NCBI GenBank assembly: GCA_001802565.1
Contig: MGYS01000090.1
Coordinates: forward strand, 112,220-153,670
Direction: 5' to 3'
Length of the DNA: 41,451 nucleotides
From: Gammaproteobacteria bacterium RIFCSPLOWO2_02_FULL_57_10
GTDB taxonomy: Bacteria > Pseudomonadota > Gammaproteobacteria > Pseudomonadales > Pseudohongiellaceae
In this document: positions 22,785-30,207 of the stretch, piece after piece
Layout of the letters: every line of letters starts with the position of its first letter
Numbering within the stretch: position 1 is the stretch's first letter
The notes under the pieces: model-generated
Seen by the model: the letters and a program-made list of their open reading frames with translations, nothing else
Told to the model about the DNA's origin: nothing
Databases searched by the model: none
Program-made: the position numbers and the translations under genes

Positions 22785-25250
22785 TTATTCGTAGCGCAGC
22801 GATCGCACTGGGTCGGCGCTTGCTGTGCGGTAGCACTGGATTGCCACCGTGGCGAAAGCCAGTACCACAATGCCGCCTGTCACCAGCAGGTACCACGTGA
22901 ACGAAAATGGCGCTCGCGAAGCAAAGCTCGAATAAAGCAAGTCGATGCCATACCACGCCAGAGGCCATGCGACGAGACAGGCGAGCAGCACGGGCTTCAC
23001 GAAGTCCCAGGCCAGCAGGCGCACGATGACTCCAGAGCTGGCTCCCAACACCTTGCGCACACCCACCTCTTTGGTGCGCCTCGCTGTTGCATAGGACGCG
23101 AGCGCATAGAGTCCGAAGGCAGCAATCATTATCGTGATCGCCGCTGCGGCAAGTGACGCAATACTCAAACCCGTATTGCGCTCGACGATGATGTCGTTGA
23201 GCGACTGCGAAAAGAAATACCGGTTGATCGGACTGTTGCCGCGATGCACTGCCCATGTAGCATCGATATGCGCGAGCGCCGCATCCGTTTGCAACGGATC
23301 GATACGGATGTGCAATGCACGCTGCGGCATGCGAACGCCCATCAGGATGCCGATGGAGCGCTGATCACTCTCCATGCCACTGGCAAGCTGAAAGCGCTTC
23401 ACCACACCGATGACTCGGAAACTCATGTCGCCGATCATGATGATTTCTCCCAGCGCGGCCTCAGGAGATTCGATACCAAAGCGGCGCGCAGTCGCATCCG
23501 TGATGACAGCGCCGTAGGTGTCCGCTGTGTCGCGCTCACTGCCGGGTGGATAGTAGTCCGCAGGGAACTGCTCCGAGAACGTGCGTCCCGCAAGTAACTC
23601 CAGCCCCCACGTTTCGACAAACCCGGTACCGACCACTCCGTACACGATACTGACCGTGTCATTGGGAGCACTGCGTCTGAGTCGCCACTGAAACAGCGGT
23701 GGCGGATTCGGGGCAAGAAAGTTGGCCATGGCCACCGATCTGACTGCCGGGTGCTGCACCAGATCATTGCGCAGTGCGTCGTAGTTGAACGCATCGGCCT
23801 CCTGATTGTTGTAGCGCGTATCCAAGATCACCAGCCCTTCCTTGTCGAAACCGACGTCCATCTCCTGCAGGTAGGCAATCTGCACGTAAGTGGCAATTGC
23901 CAGCAGGATCAGTGCGCTGGAAATCGTGAACTGTGAAGCCGTCACGCCAGCCCTGATCAGTCGGCCCATGCGATCACGAGACACGCCTCCCTTCATGGCC
24001 CGCACTGCTTCGACCTTCGAGATCGACAGCGCGGGCACAATACCGGCAACGGCACCCGTGACCAGCACCAGTGCAAGAAGCAATAAGGCGAGCGAGGAAG
24101 TGAAGAGATCGCTGAACACAAAGTCCGTCGCAGTGAGATTCGTGTAAACCGGAATCGCGATGGCGACGATGGGCAATGCAATCAGCAGCGCAATCACTGT
24201 CAGCAGCATCGACTCCAGCAGAAACTGCCAGATGATGTCTGTGCGAGTGGCACCCAATGCCTTACGCACCCCGATCTCCTTGCTGCGCTGACTGATCTGC
24301 GACAACGACAGGTTCACGTAGTTGATGCACGAGGTCACCAGGATCAGCGTTGCAAACATCATCAGTCCATACAGCACGGTTCTGACACGGGTGTTCTCTG
24401 GTGACGCAAAGTTGTCAAAGGGATTCAGAAAGATATCCGTCACCGGCTGCAGCGACAGATTGAAGCCCAGCGCCTCGGAGAGCGCGAGAAAATCATCCGG
24501 AATGTGACGCTCAAGAAACGCCGGCATGTTGGCGCTGAACCACTCCGGTCCTGTGCCCTCCGGCAGTGTCATGAAGGTCTGCGTACCGCCGAATGTCAGC
24601 CAGTTGTTTCCCCCCATGAAGTTCTCGCCATTGAGCTGCACACCAGTCGCGTGGGATACCACTACCTCCATACGGTGTGTGGCGTTGATCGGTTGATCCT
24701 CGAACACGCCAGTGACCTGCAGATCCGTCGACTCACCAAACGTCAGAGTCTGGCCCAGCGCACTCTCATCTCCGAAGTATTTGGTGACAGCTGTCTCCGA
24801 GAGAAGGACTGTGTTCGGCGCCACCAGCGCACCGTCGATCTCGCCTTCAATGAAGCGTAGATCGAAGATGTGCACAGCATCCGGCTCGGCCCAGAACATG
24901 GAATTCTCGGAGGCTTCGTTGTTGCGGCTGAACACGGCACGAGTCGGGCGAACGCGCGCGATATAGGGGATCTGCTCAGCGAAGTCTGCGCGCAGATGCG
25001 TGGCCTGGGCATCGGACGACGACGCGGTACGATAAGGAACATTGAGTTCGCGAATCTTCATGTGCGTGAGCATGCGATAAGTGTTGGCACGGTTCTCGAT
25101 GTGCGAGTTGGAGGTCTCGGCGAACTGCACATGCATCACCACCAGAATGCTGGCGGCGAGCCCGAGCGCGAGACTCAATATCTTGATTGCGGAAAATATC
25201 GGCTGCTTGCGCATGGCATGCAGCGCAGTGGCGAGGTAACTGAAGAACAT
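22785..25250 (-). CDS. MacB-like ABC exporter permease, double FtsX (permease 4)
   Basis: The 821-residue double-FtsX permease starts MFFSYLATALHAMRKQPIFSA; ATG 25250 is preferred over a longer frame because homologous N-termini begin here. It contains a first helix (ILSLALGLAASILVVMHVQ), a periplasmic domain, an FtsX unit with VNLSLSQISQRSKEIGVRKALGAT, a second helix plus periplasmic domain, and a final FtsX unit (TARRTKEVGVRKVLGAS) ending DPVRSLRYE. It forms a two-gene unit with ATPase copy B. Unlike the other two ABC units, I found no convincing sigma-54 element or TGTTTCA-N3-TGAAACA dyad upstream, so its regulation may differ. The substrate is unknown. Confidence 0.92.
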   Translation of the reverse strand: MFFSYLATALHAMRKQPIFSAIKILSLALGLAASILVVMHVQFAETSNSHIENRANTYRMLTHMKIRELNVPYRTASSSDAQATHLRADFAEQIPYIARVRPTRAVFSRNNEASENSMFWAEPDAVHIFDLRFIEGEIDGALVAPNTVLLSETAVTKYFGDESALGQTLTFGESTDLQVTGVFEDQPINATHRMEVVVSHATGVQLNGENFMGGNNWLTFGGTQTFMTLPEGTGPEWFSANMPAFLERHIPDDFLALSEALGFNLSLQPVTDIFLNPFDNFASPENTRVRTVLYGLMMFATLILVTSCINYVNLSLSQISQRSKEIGVRKALGATRTDIIWQFLLESMLLTVIALLIALPIVAIAIPVYTNLTATDFVFSDLFTSSLALLLLALVLVTGAVAGIVPALSISKVEAVRAMKGGVSRDRMGRLIRAGVTASQFTISSALILLAIATYVQIAYLQEMDVGFDKEGLVILDTRYNNQEADAFNYDALRNDLVQHPAVRSVAMANFLAPNPPPLFQWRLRRSAPNDTVSIVYGVVGTGFVETWGLELLAGRTFSEQFPADYYPPGSERDTADTYGAVITDATARRFGIESPEAALGEIIMIGDMSFRVIGVVKRFQLASGMESDQRSIGILMGVRMPQRALHIRIDPLQTDAALAHIDATWAVHRGNSPINRYFFSQSLNDIIVERNTGLSIASLAAAAITIMIAAFGLYALASYATARRTKEVGVRKVLGASSGVIVRLLAWDFVKPVLLACLVAWPLAWYGIDLLYSSFASRAPFSFTWYLLVTGGIVVLAFATVAIQCYRTASADPVRSLRYE

Positions 25251-25404
25251 GGGGTGTCTCTCGCATCCAATGAGAAGAGGAGAGACAAATGGAATTATGG
25301 AATACTGCATCCTGCCATGGGCGCTCCGTTGACCAAAGGTACCACAAAGAGCGTGGGCTGGAAGCAAAATCTAATAATCAGACTATGACTTGCAGGCATA
25401 CAAC
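25251..25404. other. Upstream region of permease 4, no clear signal
   Basis: The divergent gap between permease 4 and the GST gene (25251-25550) holds a REP palindrome (25405-25474) and otherwise nothing I can assign. A GAGA-rich stretch near the permease start may serve as a ribosome site. No good -35/-10 or -24/-12 pair was recognised. Confidence 0.4.
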
Positions 25405-25474
25405 CTGTGGGAGCGGGCCTGCCCGCGATTGAACCTGCACTGAAGTCAATCGCGGGCAGGGCCCGCTCCCACAG
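25405..25474. repeat. REP/BIME palindrome copy 2
   Basis: CTGTGGGAGCGGGCCTGCCC and its inverse, ending GGGCCCGCTCCCACAG, form an inverted pair around a 16-18-bp spacer. It lies between the divergent permease 4 and GST genes, 76 bp before the GST start. Confidence 0.92.
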
Positions 25475-25550
25475 TGTCTTGGCTGGCGAAGCCGGACAGG
25501 CGTGTGCTACCTTGCTGGCATGTTTCACACACCAGCATCAGGAAGTACAT

Positions 25551-26480
25551 ATGAGCGACATCATTCTGCACCACTACCCGGCCTCTCCGTTTGCCGAAAA
25601 AATCCGCTGCATCCTCGGCGCCAAACAGCTGGCCTGGAAGTCGGTCATCATCCCCCGCATCATGCCCAAGCCCGATGTCGTGGCACTGACCGGCGGCTAT
25701 CGCAAGACGCCGATCCTGCAGATTGGCGCCAATATCATCTGTGATACTGCGTTGATTGCCCGCAAACTCAATGCGCTTGCTCCAATGCCGGACCTTTACC
25801 CTGCGCATGCCGCCATGAGCGCCGAAGCCATCTCTGCATGGGCCGACGCGGCACTGTTCCAGGCCGCAGTGCCACTTGCCTTCCTGCCGGAAGTGCTGGC
25901 CCAGACCTTCGCAGGCAAGGAGGCCGACATGCAGGCCTTCGTGGCCGATCGGGCCGCCATGCGCAAGGGTTCGCCCTCGCCACGCCTGCCACTGGCCGAG
26001 GCGAAGAACAACTTCACGCTGTTCATCAACAATCTGGAGAGGCAGCTGGCCATCAGCGCGGCCTTCCTCTTCGGCAACTCCCCCACGATCGCCGACTTCT
26101 CCGTCTATCATCCGCTGTGGTTCGTGGCGACCAAGCCGGTAGTGGGCGAGATATTCAATGCCTACCCTAACATTCGTCAGTGGATGGCCAATATCCAGGC
26201 GCTGGGTCACGGTCACAGCACTGACATCACCAGCAGTGAAGCACTGGCCATCGCGAATGGTTCGACGGCGGTGATTTCTGGTGAAGGTTCAGTGCTTCCG
26301 GACTTCAAGCCCGGCGATGCGATCGTGGTAGCACCCACGGACTACGGCATGGACCCCGTGCAGGGCACCATGCTCTATTGCAATGAGTACGAGGTGGTAC
26401 TTTCCCGCAGGGACGAACGCGCAGGTGAAGTGGCAGTGCATTTCCCGCGCGTGAATTATGCGATCAAGAAGGCGGAGTAA
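25551..26480 (+). CDS. Glutathione S-transferase family protein with C-terminal extension
   Basis: The 309-residue protein begins MSDIILHHYPASPFAEKIRC; AGGAAG lies 7 bp upstream of ATG 25551, and the longer frame would translate the REP element. Residues 1-80 form the thioredoxin-like GST domain (cis-Pro region KTPILQIG, then CDTALIARKL, the glutathione-binding 'SxxI' type site). Residues about 95-235 form the all-helical domain. The last ~55 residues (FKPGDAIVVAPTDYGMDPVQGTM...VAVHFPRVNYAIKKAE) are an extra small beta domain not found in classical GSTs but known in a subgroup of ~310-residue proteobacterial homologues. It likely handles glutathione conjugation or reduction in detoxification. 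It is convergent with the toxin gene. Confidence 0.88.
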   Translation: MSDIILHHYPASPFAEKIRCILGAKQLAWKSVIIPRIMPKPDVVALTGGYRKTPILQIGANIICDTALIARKLNALAPMPDLYPAHAAMSAEAISAWADAALFQAAVPLAFLPEVLAQTFAGKEADMQAFVADRAAMRKGSPSPRLPLAEAKNNFTLFINNLERQLAISAAFLFGNSPTIADFSVYHPLWFVATKPVVGEIFNAYPNIRQWMANIQALGHGHSTDITSSEALAIANGSTAVISGEGSVLPDFKPGDAIVVAPTDYGMDPVQGTMLYCNEYEVVLSRRDERAGEVAVHFPRVNYAIKKAE

Positions 26481-26511
26481 CTAACGTTGAGTACCTTTCG
26501 CGGTTACCTGA

Positions 26512-26901
26512 TCAGACTTTCTGAACGAGGCAGGGAGACAAGTTCTTGCCCCGTTTGATGAATTGGGTATCGAAGGTCTTCAGCTCAGTGCATTGCTGGC
26601 TCTGAGAGAGGTGAAATGCGTCCGCGAAGTCCAGACCGGTTTCATGCCAGTTGATCGCACGCGCAACCATCTGCGGGTCATGCAATTGCACGTTCGGCAG
26701 ACCGAATACACTGCGCAGTGATTCGGCAACCTGCCGCGGTTGCAACTGATACGCGGCCCGAAGCACCCACTCTGCCTCGAGAATCACGGAGTCCGGAATG
26801 AATATGTTTTCAGAGGAAAACAATTTCACACTGGCCTTGTATTGCACCGCGTCGTCAGCGGTCAACAGCCTCACAAGAACATTGGTATCAATCGCTATCA
26901 C
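26512..26901 (-). CDS. PIN-domain toxin (VapC-like ribonuclease)
   Basis: The 129-residue protein begins VIAIDTNVLVRLLTADD. The GTG at 26901 is chosen because AGGAG lies 8 bp upstream and PIN domains begin exactly here; longer frames would run far into the antitoxin gene. Acidic residues typical of the metal site are visible: D near the start (AIDTN), E in SVILEAEWVLR, and D in GLDFADAFHLSQ plus the later TFDTQF. VapC-type toxins cleave RNA and are neutralised by a small cognate DNA-binding protein. The gene overlaps the upstream antitoxin by 14 bp, which suggests translational coupling. Confidence 0.9.
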   Translation of the reverse strand: MIAIDTNVLVRLLTADDAVQYKASVKLFSSENIFIPDSVILEAEWVLRAAYQLQPRQVAESLRSVFGLPNVQLHDPQMVARAINWHETGLDFADAFHLSQSQQCTELKTFDTQFIKRGKNLSPCLVQKV

Positions 26902-27175
26902 GCCATCGACTCCTGATATCTCTGGCGAGTGACTCCGCGATTTCTGCATCGCTCAGTGGTTTCACGCTGTCCTTCAACATGCCTGCTACAGACGTCAAAT
27001 TCCTGGGTGGAAAGAGCGTAGCCGGTTTCAGCAGAAGACCTTCTTCAGTATCGACCAATTCAAACATCAATCCAGCCTCCCAGCGATGCGCAGCACGCAC
27101 GGATTTGGGGATGATTATCTGCCCCTTGCTGGAAAGTATAGTAGAAAGATTGGAGGTTGCTTTGGAGGATGTCAT
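26888..27175 (-). CDS. AbrB/MazE-type antitoxin
   Basis: The 95-residue protein has an N-terminal swapped-hairpin AbrB/SpoVT fold: TILSSKGQIIIPKSVRAAHRWEAGLMFELVDTEEGLLLKP. The C-terminal tail (about 55-95) is likely to be the toxin-binding segment. It neutralises the PIN toxin and should repress its own promoter. AGGAGA lies 6 bp before the ATG. That ribosome site is one half of an 8-bp inverted repeat (27181-27188 / 27219-27226) that spans the promoter. Confidence 0.92.
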   Translation of the reverse strand: MTSSKATSNLSTILSSKGQIIIPKSVRAAHRWEAGLMFELVDTEEGLLLKPATLFPPRNLTSVAGMLKDSVKPLSDAEIAESLARDIRSRWRDSD

Positions 27176-27180
27176 GGCAG

Positions 27181-27233
27181 TCTCCTGAAGTAAGACAAGG
27201 GTAAGACTATGCCTTGCATCAGGAGATTGTCAA
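27181..27233 (-). promoter_or_regulatory. Promoter and operator of the toxin-antitoxin pair
   Basis: On the minus strand TTGACA (27233-27228), a 16-bp spacer and CATAGT (27211-27206) form a good sigma-70 promoter. TCTCCTGA and TCAGGAGA (27219-27226 and 27181-27188 in plus coordinates) are perfect inverses, one between -35 and -10 and one at the ribosome site. Binding of the AbrB-type antitoxin to both would block transcription. Confidence 0.6.
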
Positions 27234-27240
27234 GTTGCTG

Positions 27241-27267
27241 GATCGCGAGCAGGGCTCGCTCCCACAG
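27241..27267. repeat. REP copy 3 (single unit)
   Basis: GATCGCGAGCAGGGCTCGCT followed by CCCACAG is one REP unit without a mirrored partner. It sits immediately upstream of the toxin-antitoxin promoter and just after the pirin gene end. Confidence 0.8.
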
Positions 27268-27274
27268 GGGCGTA

Positions 27275-28132
27275 TCACGCGCTTCGTCGCGTGAGCATCC
27301 CGGTGCGGTAGTCGTTCAGGGCCTGCTCGATCTCTTCGCGCGTGTTCATCACGAACGGGCCGTAGTGCACGATCGGCTCGCCGATGGGTTTGCCGGAAAT
27401 CAGCAGCACTCGTGCCGGCCCTGTCGTCTTGATCTCCACCGCACCACCCTGTCTCGACAGACGTGCAAGGCGTGACTTGCCCACCACCGTGCCATTCACT
27501 TCTGCACTGCCCTCATACACGTACACCATCACTGCGTTGCCATCGGGAACGTCAAAACTTTCTGCGTAAGGCACATCGTTCGCAGCGCTTTCCATCACGA
27601 TATCGAGATAGATCGGCGCGGTGACATCCTTGGTAACGCGACCTTGCAATTGTTCAAGTGATCCCGCGATCGCCTTGATGTAACCACCGTCACGCTTGTA
27701 CACCGGAATGTCCGCAGCGGAGATGTCGCTGTATGACGCAGGCTGCATCTTGTCCTTTGCAGCCAAATTCAACCACAGCTGAAAGCCACGCATGCGCCCT
27801 TCCTTCTGCTGCGGCATCTCCGAGTGAATGATGCCGGACCCGGCCGTCATCCACTGCACGTCGCCATTCTTCAACTCGCCGACATTGCCCATGTGATCCT
27901 TGTGTTGCATGTGGCCTTCGAGCATGTAGGTCACTGTCTCGAAGCCGCGATGCGGATGCGAAGGAAATCCTCCGATATAGTCGCTGGACTCCTCTGAACC
28001 GAACTCATCAAGCATGAGGAAAGGATCGAAGCGCGACAATTCCTGTCCGCCGAACACTCGCATCAGACGCACGCCTGCACCGTCCGAAGTGGCCTGCGCC
28101 ACCAACAGTTCTTCCACTCGTCTTGCACTCAT
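27275..28132 (-). CDS. Pirin family protein
   Basis: The 285-residue bicupin protein carries the pirin metal ligands H59, H61, H103 and E105 (FPSHPHRGFETVTY and GIIHSEMP). The N-terminal pirin domain is at about 20-125 and the C-terminal pirin domain at about 170-275. Bacterial pirins include quercetin dioxygenases and redox-responsive regulators; the exact activity cannot be told from sequence. Its start overlaps the azoreductase stop by 4 bp (ATGA type), so the two are translationally coupled. Co-occurrence with an FMN quinone/azo reductase suggests a role in response to aromatic or redox-cycling compounds. Confidence 0.93.
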   Translation of the reverse strand: MSARRVEELLVAQATSDGAGVRLMRVFGGQELSRFDPFLMLDEFGSEESSDYIGGFPSHPHRGFETVTYMLEGHMQHKDHMGNVGELKNGDVQWMTAGSGIIHSEMPQQKEGRMRGFQLWLNLAAKDKMQPASYSDISAADIPVYKRDGGYIKAIAGSLEQLQGRVTKDVTAPIYLDIVMESAANDVPYAESFDVPDGNAVMVYVYEGSAEVNGTVVGKSRLARLSRQGGAVEIKTTGPARVLLISGKPIGEPIVHYGPFVMNTREEIEQALNDYRTGMLTRRSA

Positions 28133-28818
28133 GCAGCTTCTCCTTTCAGCTGTGCTGCGGTTGTATTCGTCTTGTTCGCATCGATCAACAAGGTCTGTAT
28201 CTGTTCACGCGCCTGTTGCAGTCCCTGCGCCCGGAATTGTTCGCCCATGTTGAGACCATCGGCCACCACGATCTCGACATCGGTCATGCCGAGGAAGCCG
28301 AGCAGTGTGCGCAGATAGGGCCTCATGTGATCCGTGACCCCTTCGTCATGCTTGCCGCCCAGCGCCAGGACAAGATACACCTTCTTGCCCGTCACCAGAC
28401 CGACAGAGCCCTTGTCCGTGTACTTGAATGTGACACCGGCCCTGGCGACATGATCGGTCCACGACTTGAGCATGCCAGGTACCGCAAAATTGTACATCGG
28501 CACACCGATCACCAACACGTCTGCCGCCTGCAGTTCAGCAATCAGGGCATCGGAGTAGGCAACCTTGTCACTCTGCCCCTGCGTTCTGTCTGCCGCAGGC
28601 GTGAACAGCGCCTTCAGCCACGCACCATCCAGATAAGGGACCGGGTCCGTCGAGAAGTCGCGAGTGGTCAGTTGCAGATCACCATGAATACGATGCAGAC
28701 CCGCGAGCAGCTCACCGCTCAGTTGGGTGGAAACGCCTTCGTTGCCAGCGCCATCGAACAGGCTGGTCTTCAGTTGCAGTACTTTCTTCACGCTGTTTGT
28801 ATTTGCTGTATGGCTCAT
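28129..28818 (-). CDS. azoR: FMN-dependent NADH-azoreductase / quinone reductase
   Basis: The 229-residue flavodoxin-like protein has the AzoR features: N-terminal KKVLQLKTSLFDGAGNEGVS, the FMN-binding motif PMYNFAVPGMLKSWTDHVARAG and the C-terminal LGFLGMTDVEIVVADGL. It reduces quinones and azo compounds with NADH through bound FMN, in the cytoplasm. ATG 28818 is preferred to ATG 28824 because GAGGA is then 9 bp away. It is the first gene of a two-gene unit with pirin and divergent from a LysR-type gene; the 9-bp inverted repeat between them is a probable LysR operator. Confidence 0.92.
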   Translation of the reverse strand: MSHTANTNSVKKVLQLKTSLFDGAGNEGVSTQLSGELLAGLHRIHGDLQLTTRDFSTDPVPYLDGAWLKALFTPAADRTQGQSDKVAYSDALIAELQAADVLVIGVPMYNFAVPGMLKSWTDHVARAGVTFKYTDKGSVGLVTGKKVYLVLALGGKHDEGVTDHMRPYLRTLLGFLGMTDVEIVVADGLNMGEQFRAQGLQQAREQIQTLLIDANKTNTTAAQLKGEAA

Positions 28819-28901
28819 CGTCATTTTCCTCGTGGCGCTCCGGTCGGCCTTCCGACCTTACGTCAGCCTGTGTAGTTGACGAGACGATATTACGCCTTGA
28901 T

Positions 28902-28943
28902 ATCCGATCTATTTATGCGATTATCAGCTCACAAAGATCGGAT
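28902..28943. promoter_or_regulatory. Putative LysR operator between azoR and lysR-type genes
   Basis: ATCCGATCT (28902-28910) and AGATCGGAT (28935-28943) are perfect 9-bp inverses 24 bp apart, with a nested TGATA...TATCA symmetry. The region is divergent and A+T-richer than its surroundings. This is the usual layout for a LysR-type regulator controlling itself and the adjacent operon. Confidence 0.6.
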
Positions 28944-28975
28944 TTTTAGATATGTTGATTGCGCTGGAGCCACGA

Positions 28976-29986
28976 ATGAAAGCACATGCCATAAAAACAC
29001 CCAGAATCTCCCTGGAGCAGTGGGCCGCGTTCAAGGCGGTGATTGACGAGGGCTCCTTTGCCATGGCGGCAGAGGTGCTCAACAAGAGCCAGTCCAGCAT
29101 CAGCTACGCCATCGCCCGACTGAACGAACAGCTTCCCAGCCCGGTGCTCAGACTGGAGGGCCGCAAGGCTGTGCTGACAGATGAAGGCAAGGTGCTGTAT
29201 CGCCGCGCGGCACAGCTTCTGCTGCACGCGGAAGAGACGGAAGACTATGCCAGGATGCTCGCCGAGGGCCTGGAGGCCGAGGTGATACTGGCCGTGGACA
29301 TGCTGCTGGACATTCGCACCATCCTCCCGGCACTGGATGCCCTGTCCACCCGCTACCCCTTCACCCGCGTGCGGATTTTGGAGACCTCGCTCTCCGGCAC
29401 CGAGGAGGCGCTGCTGGAGAAGAAGGCGGACATCGTGATTGGGGGCAAGATTCCCGTGGGCTTCTCCGGCATTCCGGTCAAGCAGATCCGCATGATTCCG
29501 GTCGCGCATCCGGACCACCCGCTCTTCCATCGTGACATCGAAGCCTTGCGGGTGGGCTGCGAAGCCGCAGGCGCGAAGCCCGATCCGCTCGGCGATCCGG
29601 ACGGCATCAACGACTGGGAACTCAAGGCATTCCGGCAGATTGTGCTGCGCGACAGCGGGCAACGCCGGGAGCAGGATGCGGGCTGGCTGGGTTCCGAACA
29701 ACGCTGGACGGTGAGCCACTTTGCCAGCAGCCTGAAGATCCTGCGCTGCGGGTTGGCCTTTGCGTTTCTGCCGCTGGACTGGATCGAGGACGATCTCAAG
29801 GAAGGAAGACTCAAGCAGCTGCCGTTGGCCATCGGTGCCGAGCGCGTCATTCAGCTGTATCTGATGCTGGCGTCCAAGGAAGGTGCGGGCCCGGCCACCC
29901 GGCTGCTGGCTACCACACTGGCGTCCTGTCTGGCCTCAAAAGAGGCAGACAAAAAAATGCCCGGTTCAATGGAACCGGGCAATTGA
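28976..29986 (+). CDS. LysR-type transcriptional regulator
   Basis: The 336-residue regulator has a winged helix-turn-helix at about 10-70 (LEQWAAFKAVIDEGSFAMAA, EVLNKSQSSISYAIARLNEQL) and a C-terminal effector-binding domain (EVILAVDMLLDIRTILPAL, PVAHPDHPLF). ATG 28976 is preferred because GGAG lies 7 bp upstream; ATG 28952 would start 9 bp after the operator. It probably controls the divergent azoR-pirin unit, with an aromatic or quinone-like coinducer as a guess. The final codons (KKMPGSMEPGN) are encoded by a hairpin that forms a strong terminator on the opposite strand. Confidence 0.93.
   Translation: MKAHAIKTPRISLEQWAAFKAVIDEGSFAMAAEVLNKSQSSISYAIARLNEQLPSPVLRLEGRKAVLTDEGKVLYRRAAQLLLHAEETEDYARMLAEGLEAEVILAVDMLLDIRTILPALDALSTRYPFTRVRILETSLSGTEEALLEKKADIVIGGKIPVGFSGIPVKQIRMIPVAHPDHPLFHRDIEALRVGCEAAGAKPDPLGDPDGINDWELKAFRQIVLRDSGQRREQDAGWLGSEQRWTVSHFASSLKILRCGLAFAFLPLDWIEDDLKEGRLKQLPLAIGAERVIQLYLMLASKEGAGPATRLLATTLASCLASKEADKKMPGSMEPGN
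29951..29980 (-). terminator. Intrinsic terminator read from the minus strand, inside the lysR-type gene end
   Basis: GCCCGGTTC (29959-29967) and GAACCGGGC (29972-29980) form a 9-bp GC-rich stem with a 4-nt loop. On the minus strand it is followed by A then seven T (29957-29951), a textbook rho-independent terminator. It would stop transcription of the convergent AraC-type gene, 205 bp after that gene's stop, and lies within the last codons of the LysR-type gene. Confidence 0.85.
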
Positions 29987-30144
29987 GGGCAGGCACATGA
30001 ATAACTGCTCTCTACAACAGACATCCGAGCCCAGAATAACGGCGCAGGAAACCTGTCGCTGCCGTAAAGCAAACAAACCCTGACGAATTTCATGACTTGG
30101 CAAGCATTGGATAAATCGGGCAGGCACCCGGTGAAAATCGAACC

Positions 30145-30207
30145 ATGAGTTTTTCTGACCGGGTTACGAGTTTTACTGACCAGACTACGAGCTTTCCTGA
30201 AGAGCAC
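30145..30207. repeat. Three degenerate 21-bp tandem repeats at the AraC-type gene 3' end
   Basis: ATGAGTTTTTCTGACCGGG (30145), ACGAGTTTTACTGACCAGAC (30166) and ACGAGCTTTCCTGAAGAGC (30187) are successive units of 21 bp. The third encodes the end and stop of the AraC-type gene on the minus strand (QESS-stop); the second also carries an equivalent stop codon. Confidence 0.7.

Noticed and set aside
25251-25404. Weak GG-N10-GC patterns on the minus strand upstream of permease 4
   Set aside because: They match neither TGGCAC nor TTGC well (for example AGGTTG-N5-CTGC), and there are no accompanying dyads.
25521-25537. TGTTTCA half-site like the NtrC dyads, before the GST gene
   Set aside because: The right half (ACCAGCA) matches TGAAACA at only 3 of 7 positions and no -24/-12 element follows at the right distance.
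25407-25550. N-terminal extension of the GST frame through the REP element
   Set aside because: The extension encodes REP-derived residues (GAGLPAIEPALKSIAGRARS) and the real start at 25551 has a strong AGGAAG.
28123-28875. 250-codon plus-strand frame opposite azoR
   Set aside because: It is the antisense of a well-recognised azoreductase with conserved FMN motif; no start signal.
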